Source: Onchidella celtica
Lineage: Eukaryota > Mollusca > Gastropoda > Systellommatophora > Onchidiidae
Assembly: GCA_963931925.1 (NCBI GenBank)
Contig: OZ007571.1
Coordinates: 55,480,311 to 55,544,310 of the forward strand
Direction: 5' to 3'
Length of the DNA stretch: 64,000 bases
Translations under genes and position numbers: made by a program
Shown here: piece by piece, positions 1-13,179 of the stretch
How the letters are laid out: each line of letters begins with the position of its first letter
How positions within the stretch are numbered: position 1 is the first letter of the stretch
The notes under the pieces: model-generated
What the model was told of the DNA's origin: nothing
The model's database searches: none
What the model saw: the letters and a program-made list of their open reading frames with translations, nothing else

Positions 1-17
1 GAAAAAAAAAAATCACG
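1..17. mobile_element. Terminal remnant of a family B MITE
   Basis: The A-run followed by ATCACGCC matches the right end of the two fuller family B copies (13371-13631 and 16440-16693). It abuts internal sequence of a hAT-like MITE, so a B element seems to have inserted there. Only the tip is visible because the window begins here. Confidence 0.45.
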
Positions 18-438
18 CCTCCAGCCCCCTCGATCCCTACTCAAACCCAACGGATACATTTCACAAGAAGACAGACTACGCACAATTTAATTATGATGTT
101 AAGTTCTTCAAAGCCTTATTCATGACAATCGTCGTGTTGATTATTCATTGTAAAATGGAAAGCATTCTTAATCATATACACCAAAAAGGAAAAAAAAATG
201 GCGTTTTTTTAATTCAGAAAACCCATCTAGGCGTACCTTTTGAGCGGGTCAGTGGCTGCCGCTTGTATCTGCCCCCAAATAGTCTTCCACTCATGACTGT
301 TTTCGCCCCTCTATAGCCCCCTTTCATTGTTTTCGCCCCTTCTTGGCCCCTTTCTTCGTTTTGGCCCCCTTGGAAATCAAAATCCCACGGGGGTGGGGGT
401 GGGGAGCTGGGCGATATCGCCCACGTTAAGAATAACTG
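18..438. mobile_element. hAT-like MITE, family H, copy 1 (left end missing)
   Basis: The sequence matches the interior of the complete copy at 28514-28964: the 'ctactcaaaccca.cggatacattt' region, the 'acaagaagacagactacgcaca' region (gapped match), and the later run of 'cgccccttcttggcccc' blocks. The right end decays to 'aataactg', where better copies read 'agaaccactg'. There is no coding capacity, so it is non-autonomous. The left terminus is replaced by the B-family remnant. Confidence 0.7.
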
Positions 439-1899
439 ATCTAGACAGAGACAGCACGAAAGACATGTGAGAGAAGCAATACCTGCAATATAAACGTTTG
501 TTTAGAATTAAGCAGTACAAACATATTGGGTGGAGTTGTGGACGTTCTTGTATCGGTGCTTGCGTTCGTGCTGAAGATGTTATTAGGTAATCTAGTCGAG
601 CGAGAGAAGATATTGAACGGGCCATTAGGTCTGCTCACCGAGGCCAACACACAAATGTATCAAATGTCGCCAGTACGGAGGCCATGATATTAATGAGGAA
701 TTGTTTTCATTGTAATCTTGGTGTCTTTGTTACACTGTGTGTTACTGCATCTCGTCATACTTGTGTCCGTGCTCGTCCATTGTTTGCGTAATGTGTGCGA
801 ATGAAAGGCGTGAGTAGGCACCGAGAACAACAGCGAGGTGAGGAAACAAACGAGAAGAGAGGACAAAAATGGCGTTAGCGAGGCTGGAGATGAGCCATAG
901 CATCGGTTGGGGTGATGTGACTTTGTTTGGATGTGAAGAAAATGTCTGAGCCTTGTGAGTTCTTCCATTTCTGGGCACACAGTGCTCACGCCTTCCAGCG
1001 TTAGGGCGGATGATTGGACGAAGATGAAACTGTTAATCCGCTGATCAGGAAGCTATTAACAGTTGGAGATGAAGGAGTCTAATTTGTGCCAATGTGCGTG
1101 AGTAGAAATACTGCTGCCGCAATCCCCTACAGCAATACAAGTCCCTAACAGTATCTGTGTGTTTATCTGTTCGTCCGTCTGTCTGTGGTCCGCTAACATC
1201 ACGTTGTGAGTCCTCCAGAAAAGAGTTCTCAGGACGAGTGCAATTTGCCCGTCAGGTTCAACTTCTATCGTCAGCATCCTTTAGTTGCTGAAAAATTCGA
1301 AATATCGATTTATATAATAATTGTATTATTTTCAACTACATTCAAAGCAGCATCGAATGGGCTTGGTTATAGACTCCTAGGCCGAAAAATAATCGAATAG
1401 CAAACGTTAAAAATTCCATGGTAACTAGGGTGATTGTGCTAAAATAACAGTTTTTTTTTTTTTTTTTGCATCTCCTGAAAAGTGACCCAAACCGATTACT
1501 ATGGTTTTAGGGGACGGTGACGGTCTTTTGCACCCGTTTCTCAACTACTGTCCAGCCGCCTCTCCCCCATATTGCAGTATTGTATCGTGGCTGGCTAGAT
1601 ACTGGGTGACCCAGCGGGGCCTTTGTTTCAGACATGGACTCACTCCCGAGCTACCGTTATCATATATTGTCACTTATCATACCATACACTACCAGTATCA
1701 ATCTCTAGACAATGTATAGACCCGCTGTGGTGATACAACTGATGATGCCAAATTGAAGAAACTGCATATGTGATCACGGTGTGTCCCTAATCTGTAACCA
1801 TATTTTATCTGTGGTGCCTGTTGAAGTCACATTTTTTAGGCCGATTATGATGGTGGTGACTTTGAAATATTGAATTCTGTTTATGGGTCACTTGCCGGT
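439..1899. other. Unassigned sequence
   Basis: No recognisable gene or repeat family. There is a poly-T run near 1450-1468. Short minus-strand open frames occur (about 60-100 codons), but none carries a motif I recognise and none is flanked by convincing splice sites. Confidence 0.4.
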
Positions 1900-2450
1900 C
1901 TTGAACCGGCCCATGGGTCCAAGATGAAAAAGTATGAGCTGACCCACAGAAGATCAGGCTGCCCATGGTGAGAAGCGAAGAACTTCGGCTGGCTACGGTC
2001 AGACATGAAAAATTTGGGCCGGCACACCGTGAGACATGAAAATCTTTAGGCGGCACACCGTAGGACTCGAAAACTCCTAGCCGGTACATCGTCAGACATG
2101 AAAACCTTTAGCCGGCACATCGTCAGACACGAAAACTTTTAACTGGCACACCATCAGACACGAAAACTTTTATCTGAAACACGGTCAAAGACGAAAAATT
2201 TGAGTCGACACGCGGACAGAGACGACAAATTTGAGCCGGCCCATGATCAGATACCAAGAAATATGATGAGCCAGACCACGGTCAGGTTTTAAGACACATG
2301 AGCAGCCCTTCGTTCCGTCAAGAAAAATTTGAGCCGACCCACGGTCAGATACAAAGAACATAAGCCGGCCCACGAGCCAGACCCAGTTTTACTTTCTTAT
2401 GGCTCATGGTGGGACATAAAGATTAGAATTTGAGCCTACCCGCGGCCACA
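1900..2450. repeat. Divergent minisatellite, period about 32 bp
   Basis: About 14 degenerate units of the form 'GCCGGCACACCGTCAGACA' followed by 'CGAAAACTTTTA'. The clearest run is 1987-2230, where successive units are 31-32 bp. Later units drift to 'gagccgacccacggtcagat'. The divergence implies an old array. Confidence 0.8.
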
Positions 2451-4381
<1,931 letters not shown>

Positions 4382-4628
4382 CTACCTTAATTCTTGTTTG
4401 TTCTATCTCTGTTTTCTGAAGAAACTGGGTAGCTTTTAGTATGTAGAAGAGGTGTAACAAATGCGCGCATTGACATTTGTTTAAAATACATTGGGGCACT
4501 TGTCAACCTGTTTCACAGTTCCGATTTATTCTAACTCCACTTGATAATACTAAAGCTGCAAACGTTTAACGTCGAATTTCTCAGTTGTGCAAGAAGTGGA
4601 GTTAGAACAAACAAAAACTAAGGTCGCG
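4382..4628. mobile_element. Family J MITE, copy 1
   Basis: About 247 bp bounded by imperfect terminal inverted repeats of consensus CGCGACCTTAGTTCTTG then TTTGTTC. The interior matches the other six copies in the same order: a 'ctccattttctgaaaaactgg' block, 'tgacatttgtttaaaa', 'aagctgtttcacagttccg', 'ctaaagccgcaaacgtt' and 'gtgcaaaaagtggagttgg'. There is no open frame, so it is non-autonomous. Superfamily unknown. Confidence 0.85.
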
Positions 4629-5557
4629 GTATGTAATCACCGATGTTTTAACAGCAATACGAGTCATGTAACAGATGTCCTGTGAAAGCTGTAGATCATC
4701 CAGCGATACCCATCAGGTGAATAAGATATTGATTCATTTGACAGATTTACAAATTGTTTATAGTGGTGCTGTCGGCTATCGATTCTCGTGGCAGATTAAA
4801 GTAAGATGTGCCAGTTACCAGTACCCAAAACAAAAAAGACCGAGAAGGATTATGTTTCTGTCTTTTCCATCCTGACTTTTCCAGACTTAAATGTATACGG
4901 CATACTTTGTTTGTTGGTTTGCGGCTCGGATTGGATGGACACATTTGGGTGTCTCTGAAAATTGTAACATATTATTAGAGATGTATATTATAATGGCCAG
5001 AGTCATTGTTATGCCATGTCCGTGTGGGCATCCGTGTATTTTGGGGGTGTCAGCGTGTGAAGGTGCATACATTAGTGTGAGCTTGTTGAAAACGGCATAT
5101 CCAGCGTTAGACTAAGAGCCTGTTCTTCACTGCGTTGGAACGCTATATAAATGTTACGCATTATTATTATTATTATTTTGGTAGATTCACACTGTCATTT
5201 ACGTCATTACTTAGTTTGCCGGTATTGTCGAGTTTTCAATGTCGCAGAAGAACCCAGTATATTTCGGCCTTGCCAGAACTGGTTATCAGCACAAAGGTTT
5301 CCTCTGACCTACTAGGGTTAAATATTTCTATGGCCCCATTATCTGAAGCCTGAGAAGGAGCAGGGCCTAATTTCTTGCGCTGTCCAGTTGCCTTTCTATG
5401 GTAGATTACACGACGTAACGTATTCCAGCTGTCCCTTGTGTCCCAGGAAAACATCTGCCACATGGTTTGTCCGGGTGGACGTGGCATTCAGACACGCATT
5501 GAACTTCTTACTGATTGGAAAATGTTGACGGCTTTGAAATTCATTCTGTACATTCAA
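4629..5557. other. Unassigned sequence with a (TTA)n-tailed segment
   Basis: At 5138-5177 'cgctatataaatgttacgca' runs into (TTA)n, resembling the 3' tail of a short retroelement. A related motif, inverted, occurs near 60008-60080. The rest is unrecognised. Confidence 0.4.
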
Positions 5558-5814
5558 CGCAACCTTAGATCTTGTTTGTTCCAACTGCACTTTTTGCACA
5601 ACTGAGAAATTCGGCGTTAAACATTAATTTTGCGGCTTTTAGTTTTATGATGAGTGAAACTAAATCGGAACTGTGAAAAAGCTTGGTAAGTGCCTTAACG
5701 CATTTTGAACAAGTATCAAAGTGTGCATTTGTTATGCTTTTTCTGTGCACTAAATGATCTCCAGTTTTCCAGAAAACGGAGATGGTCCAGAACACATAAG
5801 AACTAAAGTCGCGA
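5558..5814. mobile_element. Family J MITE, copy 2 (inverted relative to copy 1)
   Basis: The same 'CGCAACCTTAG' and 'CTAAAGTCGCG' ends and the same interior blocks as copy 1, in reverse order. The left end begins 'gatcttgtttgttccaac'. It has several point changes but is full length. Confidence 0.85.
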
Positions 5815-6820
5815 CAAGCGTGTGTTCCCCCGAAATAGAAAAGGAATGCGCTGTGCGTGGCTCAAATTACTTTTTGGGCTTGCTCACTCCCCTCACGCAA
5901 CGTACGTACTTTATAAAGTTTATCGTTACAATTGACCCCACCTGAGTTCTAAATACAGTTTCTCTGGACCGTCTACTTAAGAGGTGCCTCTGTTTCGACC
6001 TCAGTAACAACATAATATAATATATTAAGTGATATCTGATCCTAACCGCCATTCCTTCAGTTGGCCCCTAATGGTTTTAGTTTTCTTGTCGGCAAAGTAT
6101 CTGACACGAGATATCTTCTTTCCTCTTCATCATATAGCCCCGCCCCCCTCCCCCCGAAAAAAAAAAAAAAAAACAATGAATCCCAGATATTTTTTCTTTA
6201 GTTCCCCTGTATTTTCCCACTGTCATCCTGTCTTATTTATCATTATATTTCTTGATTGCAGTTTTCTTTAAATTAATTTCTTCAAACTATCTTCATCCTC
6301 CGTCTTGTCAACCCTCCCTCTCTACGACCTTCTTTTTTTATGAACTTCACACATACGTTCATTCTCCTTATTGAGTCCAATTTTAATCTCTTGTCAAAGC
6401 ATTCAGACTTTTGAAGCTGCTCAAGATACGGCTACATCCACACTCGTACACATATTGTCACTGCAGTCATATATCCAAAATAATGACACAGGCTCACATG
6501 TATAAACACAACGGTAATTACCAATACTCAACATACATGCGTATAAATATGCTATGCGTTGACAAGTTTCATAGATGAAACAAGTGCCACACGTGCCGGA
6601 CATCCCGCACACGTGGCACTCACCTCCAACACAATGAACTTTCACACCATCGATACCCAGACTTGACTGCATCAGTAACTTTAGACTAATCAGTAGATAG
6701 TCTACACCAGAGCATTTCCAGACCACTGGAACCAGATTGTCTCGGCATCACGTATAGTGTGCATTTTCATCAGTCAACTGCCCTTGATTTCATCCAGTTC
6801 TTGGAACTCACATGCGGGAA
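5815..6820. other. Unassigned sequence with poly-A and a short imperfect palindrome
   Basis: A C-run then an A-run lies at 6143-6173. An imperfect palindrome sits at 6582-6617 ('gtgccacacgtg' opposite 'cacacgtggcac'). No gene recognised. Confidence 0.35.
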
Positions 6821-6984
6821 CAGTGGCTGATCTACTGTGAAACTAATGAAGCTTTAAAATTCACGGCCTCCAAGCCCGGAGAGTCCCTGAAACTTTTTTC
6901 AAAAAGTGAGCCTATTGTTGCTGGTTGCGAAGAGCCCCATAACAGTTCAAGCTTCAGGGTCACAAAAATGTAGATCTGCCACTG
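6821..6984. mobile_element. hAT-like MITE, family D, copy 1
   Basis: Ends read CAGTGGCTGATCTAC and GTAGATCTGCCACTG, an approximately 15-bp inverted repeat of hAT type. Flanking 8-mers tgcgggaa and tgtaggaa agree at 6 of 8 positions, as expected for an aged hAT target duplication. The interior 'ctggttgcgaagagccccat' is shared with copies at 19242 and 50840. About 164 bp, non-coding. Confidence 0.75.
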
Positions 6985-8660
6985 TGTAGGAAAACACGAC
7001 ACGAAAACACGGGGTGTCGTATGCGAACGAAAGTTTCACCCGCCGTTTAAGCTTTGCTTGATCTAGCATCAGATCAAGTGGATACCTCAGCTTCCTGGAT
7101 TGGCGTTCGCTTTGCTGATACACGTGCCTGCTTTTGTTCTCCAGTCCTTAAAAGACATGACGATGAAGCCTCATGCATCACTCATTTATTGCATAATAAA
7201 TATTGCATGGGTCATAATGCAGGTAAAGTTCGAGAGTGTGAATATAAATACTTTAAAAATTGACATGGAACCCAGAAATAACAGATCCAGCACGTGTTTG
7301 CGGGGGATATAAGTGCGCTCACATCTCCTGCATTCTCGTTTCGTTGGCGATAAAGCACGGATTCTGGCATGCCAAATGTTTAATGCATCAATGGTCAAGA
7401 GCGCAGTGTGAATAGCGTTAGATCGCATGGGCAGCTCTGAATATAATTACGGTCACGTGTTTGTCTCATCAATGGACAAAGGAGACTCAGCGTTGATGTT
7501 TCATGGTTCCATAGCATGGGAGACAAAATATAAAATCAATTTTTAAATTTATTACCCGCTCCTCCCCTTGGAATAAAAAGAGGTATTTGGACTCAAGTTT
7601 CATTATCTTGCGAGTGGTCAAAGAAAATTTGCAGTGAGCCTATTTTTGGCACTTTGTGTGAAATTGAGGTGATTCCGATCGCTGGAGAATCGTGTAAATT
7701 CAAACCCCACTGGATGGGGAGATTCCCCATGAACTGATTGTGTGGCTCTTTGAATCAGCGTTAAATTTTAAGTACACAAGGGAAAAATGAGAACGAGAGA
7801 GAAAGAAGAGAAAAAATTGCTACAGCTCACGAGAAAACGGAGAAAAGGAACGAGGATTGAGGCTGGAATGGGGAAGAATGTTCATTTAATAGCCGCATCG
7901 ACGGGAGATTGAAGATTGAGCTCGAAATGCCCCTGTGCCCTTTGCGATTGCTAGCGTTGCCACGGACTCCAGTGACACCCCAGAGACCTCGGAGAGCATG
8001 TCGCGGATATGCGATTAATCCTTCAAGTATTAGTAATTCTTTCTGTTGATCCGATGTTTTAGCGAAGTTTTGTTTCTGTTATTTAAATAATGGCGTAACG
8101 CGGACACGAAAGTTGGCGTGTGCATTTCGCTAGAAACGGAATGAGGAAGGACTGGAATCTTGTGTTACAGAACCAGTGACCAATAACTGGGACTGTTGTC
8201 ATATCACTTCTTAGAGACCAGACACACTGGCATCGATTTCGTTTCATTTTTGCCTCGCGTTCGGTAGTTTTGCTGGATTACGTCATTCTCATATTGCCAA
8301 AAGCCGAGAAGATGTCAAAAACCTTCAGAACACCTTTTAGAGTGGCCCGAAAGCGAAACGAAAGCGATACGACTGTGCTTCGGCTCTTATCAATCAGGGA
8401 TCACCAGCTGTTTAATTCTTATTCTTCCATTCCACCAGAAATACTCCATGTAGAATGAAAGGGGAGGGGTAGTTACTAACATAATAATAATAGACACGCT
8501 GAAAACAAACAAAAAAAACGAAATACTTCCAGGTATCAAAGAATCCCTTCAAGTTACGATTTTGAAGGTCTTCCACTGACACCCGAAGTTTATGCTATCG
8601 TATAAAGTGTAAAAACGCTAGCCCGTGCTTTGGATCCATCTCTGATGCCCAGCTAAGTGC

Positions 8661-8665
<5 letters not shown>
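6985..8665. other. Unassigned sequence
   Basis: No gene, repeat family or convincing exon recognised across this stretch. Confidence 0.35.
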
Positions 8666-8691
<26 letters not shown>

Positions 8692-8951
8692 CAAAGACAG
8701 AGAGAGAGACACACACAGAGAAAGAGACAGAGAGAGAGAGAGACACACAAAGAGAGAGAGAGAGACAAAGACAGAGAGAGACACACACACACAGAGAAAG
8801 AGACAGATAGAGACAGAGACAGAGAGAGAGACACAAAGAGAGAGAGAGAGAGAAAGCGAGACAGAGAGAGACAACGACAGAGAGAGAGTCAAAGACAGAG
8901 AGATACACACACAGAGAAAGAGACAGATAGAGACAGAGAGAGAGAGAGACG
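8666..8951. repeat. GA-rich compound microsatellite
   Basis: GA dinucleotides interspersed with CA blocks. The segment 'acagagaaagagacagatag' recurs exactly 120 bp apart (8791 and 8911), showing a longer duplicated unit inside the simple repeat. Open frames across it are low-complexity artefacts. Confidence 0.95.
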
Positions 8952-9284
8952 ATGCGTGAAATACTTCGGAGAAATTCTTTGATTGTATGAAAACATTGTC
9001 AGTATAATTGTTATAATTTATTGCCCCTCCCCCTCCTCGTCCAATTGATGTCCTATATACAATGCTACACTTGGCTGATCTCACATATATGTCACATTAG
9101 GCCAGGATCAGGGTTGTATCAGTCATGTCACGGTCTGACAGGTTGCAGGTCGGGTCATGATGCACTTTGTCTGAAAACTGAACCATGGGTGGTAAAATGG
9201 GAAGTGATGTGGAAGAGGCGGGGGGAGAGATAGCATCAGGAGAAGGAACTGGAACATGGAAAAGATCGACAATGCCACTAAACC
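8952..9284. other. Unassigned sequence
   Basis: Nothing recognised between the GA repeat and the following minisatellite. Confidence 0.3.
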
Positions 9285-9960
9285 AGTGTTCGACCAGCGC
9301 AAGGCAAAACTGCGTACTTGCTACCGGTGCAAGACAAAACTTCATACTCACTACTAGTGCAAGGCAAAATCTGTACGTCATGTACTAGTGCAAAGCAAAA
9401 TTTCATACTGAGTGCTGTTAAAGGCAATATCCTACTAGCGACGTACGGATGCAAGGCAGAGCCTCGGTTTCTGTGTGTGCGTACGGATGCAAGGCAAAGT
9501 CTCAGTTTCTGTGTCTGCGTAGGAGTGCAAGGCAAAGTCTCATTTCCATGTACGCATATGGGTGCAAGGCAAAGTTTGTTTCTATGTATGTGTACAGACT
9601 GATGCAAGGCAAAGTCTCAGTTTCTGTGCATGTATAAGGATGCAAGGCAAAGTCTCAATTTCTGCGTATGCGTAGGAGTGCAAAGCAAAGTCTCAGTTTC
9701 TGTGTATGCCTGCTTACTGATGCAAGGCAAAGTCTCAGTTTCTGTGCATGTATAAGGATGCAAGGCAAAGTCTCAATTTCTGCGTATGCGTAGGAGTGCA
9801 AGGCAAAGTCTCAGTTTCTGTGTATGCCTGCTTACTGATGCAAGGCAAAGTCTCAGTTTCCATGTGTGCGCACGGATGGGAGGCAAAGTCGCAATGTCTG
9901 AGTATGCGTGTGCGGGTGCAAGGCAAAGTCTCAGTTTCTGGATGTATATGGGATGCAAGA
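9285..9960. repeat. Minisatellite with core GTGCAAGGCAAAGTCTCAGT, containing a higher-order duplication
   Basis: About 17 units of roughly 30-46 bp, each starting near 'tgcaaggcaaagtctcagtt' followed by a variable TG-rich segment. The left part (9285-9440) is most diverged. A 118-bp block of three units (9601-9718) is repeated directly as 9719-9836 with one base difference (A9684 versus G9802), so the last expansion is recent. The unit carries few stop codons, so several frames on both strands stay open; I do not interpret these as genes. Confidence 0.95.
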
Positions 9961-10844
9961 CAAAAGCCCATGCTGCGAACCGGTACAAGATAGATAAAAA
10001 AAACAAACAACCCAAATAACTAAAAGCAAAAGGAAGCCTAAGGACGCGAATTTAGAAGCTTCTGCGCGCAGGAGATCGTAGGAGGGGCGTGGCCACACTG
10101 GCAAGTTTTTATATTTTGAAAAAAAATAAAAAAAAATAATAATAAAATAAATAGATTTCTGTTTCACTTTTTTCTCCGCTGAACTTTTTTTTGCGTTGTG
10201 GTAGGATACAAGAAGAAACTCCATGTTGGGTGGCACCCCCTCCCTCCCCCCCCCCCCCCCCCCAACCACAACCTTTTTGTGCATGCATTTGCAAAACAAC
10301 TCCCATTGCCATGTTGAACTACGAGAAGAAAAGAAAAAGGAAGAAAATGCAGAAGGAAACACGGCTGGGAGATTGTATAATCTGTTGGAAATTCGTGCAG
10401 CTCAATCGCTATAATGTGTTTGGCCCATGGGAAGAAACAGACCTCGTCCTGCTACATCCAATTTACAAAATGGAAGATGGCGTCACGTTTGGATGAAATT
10501 ACCGGGGAGATAAATATTGTCTCATGCATCATTTAGTGCCGTTGTTCCTCATAATGGCGGGGCTATTTTATGATTAAACGATCAATGCTACATTTTGCCT
10601 ACATTGGACAAAAAATACATTTCCGTAGATCCAGGAACAGGCCACTTGTACGTTAATGGCGAGCGCGCAGAATGAGCCGGTGTGAAGTCCCTCAATGATA
10701 ATTTCAGAGAGAGCACAGGACCTTCCCCGTCTACTGGGAAAATCCACATTTGGGAAAAGACTTGGGGATTGCAGGAGAGAAATGTGGGGGAAAAAGCGTT
10801 TTGGGGATGAATTTTGATAGAGACGGCAACGTATTCTTCTAGTC
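9961..10844. other. Unassigned sequence with A/T-rich and poly-C runs
   Basis: An A/T-rich run lies at 10119-10155 and a C-run at about 10246-10263. No gene recognised. Confidence 0.35.
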
Positions 10845-11458
10845 CAGTGGTTCTCAACGTGAGCGATATCGCATCCGGGGGGGGGGGGCGATTTTGATTT
10901 CCAGGGCGGCGAAAACGAAGAAAAGGTCGACGAGAGGGCGAAAACAGTCATTAATGGAGGACTGTTTATGGGGATAGCCGGATAAATACAAGTGGCCGCT
11001 ATGGACTTGTTTTGCAGCATGCGCAGATGGGTTTTATGAATACACGGAGATTGCAGAACTGCACTCTTCTCAGCACTACGAGAATCAAACCCACCGACCT
11101 GAATGTCACACTCTATGGTGCTCTGCCAGAACTGCAGAAAACCGTAGATTTTCTTAAAAGAACAAATCTGCAAATTTAGATTGGTGAACGAAAGAAGAAG
11201 AAATGAATAGAAAAGGCTTTTTTTTTAGTGCTTTATGATAAAGAATATTTTCTGTTTTATAATGAATAATCAACACCCCTGTTGACATTAATAAAGCTTT
11301 GAAAACCTTAACATTATAATTTGTGTATACTCTGTCTTTTAGTGGAACACTGGATTTGAGTCGGGATTGGGGAGGGGAGGAAAAAAAAAGGGGGAGGGTG
11401 ATGTGAGAAAATTTGAAGCCTAAGTGGGCGATTGCCCGAAAAAGCTTGAGAACCACTG
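10845..11458. mobile_element. hAT-like MITE, family H, copy 2 (complete)
   Basis: It begins CAGTGGTTCTCAACG and ends TTGAGAACCACTG, the classic hAT-type inverted terminus. It is flanked by ttctagtc (10837-10844) and ttctagtt (11459-11466), an 8-bp target duplication matching at 7 of 8. About 614 bp. The interior holds the family's G-rich blocks, the 'ttagtgctttatgataaaga' segment and the 'taaagctttgaaaaccttaa' segment. No transposase is encoded, so it is non-autonomous. Confidence 0.88.
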
Positions 11459-11699
11459 TTCTAGTTCTACGGATAGACATAACGGCAACGGGAAAGGAGG
11501 TGTTGAAATACAGCGTTAGAGTTGACAGCAAAAGCTCGAGTTATGTAACAATGTTCTGAATATTTCACGAGTTTTCTTTCATGGTGGCCTTTACCAAAAG
11601 TTTCGTTGCAATTTCTCAAGGGGCATTAGGGGAAAAGACAGGCCATTTTTACGTTGTTTCACAGACTTGTTTATGACGTTTATACCGGTGGGAGATTAA

Positions 11700-11995
11700 A
11701 AGTATGGAGAAGGAAACCGAAGTGCCGTGTTGAATTTGTTTAGAAATCACACCAGCGCAGTGGAAGTCGTTTAATGCCAAGAAGAAAAAACAAAACTTCA
11801 CAAAATGACAGAGGGATGTTGCGGAAAGTTAGAACACAGGGAGCCTGGATGGAAAAGAATCGAACGGCTTGTGTTGAATCTGTTAAGAAATCACATCGAG
11901 GCTGTGGAAGTCATTTAAATGTCAGGAAGGGGAAAAAAACTTAATAACACAAAATTACAGAGAAATGTTACGGAAGGCTAGAAGAGAAGGGGCCC
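11700..11995. repeat. Two-unit tandem duplication, period about 144 bp
   Basis: The segment starting 'gtgttgaatttgtttagaaa' at 11727 recurs at 11871 ('gtgttgaatctgttaagaaa'). It continues through a shared 'tggaagtcgttta', the A-rich block and 'cacaaaatgacagaggga'. Many substitutions separate the two units. Confidence 0.75.
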
Positions 11996-13179
11996 GCGCT
12001 TAACTCAGCTTCAGCAATTGGCCTTGGAAAAAATGAAACAATGAAACTGTGTTGCGGGAAGGCATTTGGAATGGAACGTGAAACTGATCATTGCTGAGCG
12101 TCTATTTAAAGTTCATTGATGGGCCCAGTCTCTATTGTTCTGCTAGACGTTGGGAACTTGCAAAATCACCGGTTACAAACTGTTTATTTATCTAGTTGTT
12201 TATTTTATTATTATTATTTTTTTTTTTTTCATTTTCACAAACCTGCGTCGATAAGCAATTCTTTTCCTTTTTTTTTCTTTCTCATTTACTCTGCCGACAG
12301 ATTTAAATTTCGTATTCCGTCAGTATTTCATTATTCTGTACCATGTTTAGTGTTAAGACATGGCAAACAGACTTAAATAACGACGGCATTATACGTATAT
12401 TATATATCACACTTCCGAGGGCTGAGCTCTCTTACGACAGTCTCTCTATCCAGCAAAGGGGTCACCTACGGGTATCCAATGTCTCATGCCTGTGGATTTG
12501 AGAGTAAAGAAGGAAACGACGACACGAGAGAGAACTGAGAGAAATGAATCCAAGTGAAAGTTTCCTTTGAACCCGCAGAGATGATGACACAGTTGATTTC
12601 AAATCAAAGGATGACGTTCTCTCAGATGCGTCTGAGTTAGAGGATGGAATGGCTAAGTTTCCCGTTGAAAGAAATATATCACAGGCTGATCATGTAAACG
12701 AAAGATTCCAGAGTCAAATACAAGATAATCTCTCATTATACAAGTAGTAATGGTTGAGAAGATGCGGGTGTAGGGACGCGGAAAACCTAGTGCGTTCTTT
12801 TGATCCTTTCGAATAATTAGATTAAACTTTCTCTTTCATTACGAAGAAATTGCATGTCTTAGAAGTTGCTTTGGCTGATATTTAGAAAGTGGGGATTTGT
12901 GATGGGGATTGACGAGTCTATAGAGAAGAGAAATCTTGACGAATGAGATGATCAGTGGTCGGAGATGGCTGCGATATCCTGTCCACCATTCTCTGACTTA
13001 AGCTTAGCGGCTTTGATGCGCTGGTACTGACAGCACTATGCATACACACTGATTAACTGCCGAGCTGTGAAAAAAGTCCATATTATGCCAAGATCAGAAT
13101 TGTACAGGAGACGCAAAAAAAAACATTTGGCGTTGACCTTTGTGCAGTTTCTTTTTGTGAGGGCTATAAGAAAGTATTA
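11996..13179. other. Unassigned sequence
   Basis: Contains a T-run near 12218-12230. No gene or repeat family recognised. Confidence 0.35.

Noticed and set aside
690-1277. Series of minus-strand open frames suggesting a broken gene
   Set aside because: The frames do not form one colinear recognisable domain, and no splice sites link them.
9278-10010. Repeat-spacer pattern resembling a CRISPR array, and overlapping open frames with recurring peptides
   Set aside because: The genome is eukaryotic, the 'spacers' are themselves related TG-rich sequence, and unit lengths vary. It is a minisatellite. The peptides follow from a unit with few stop codons.
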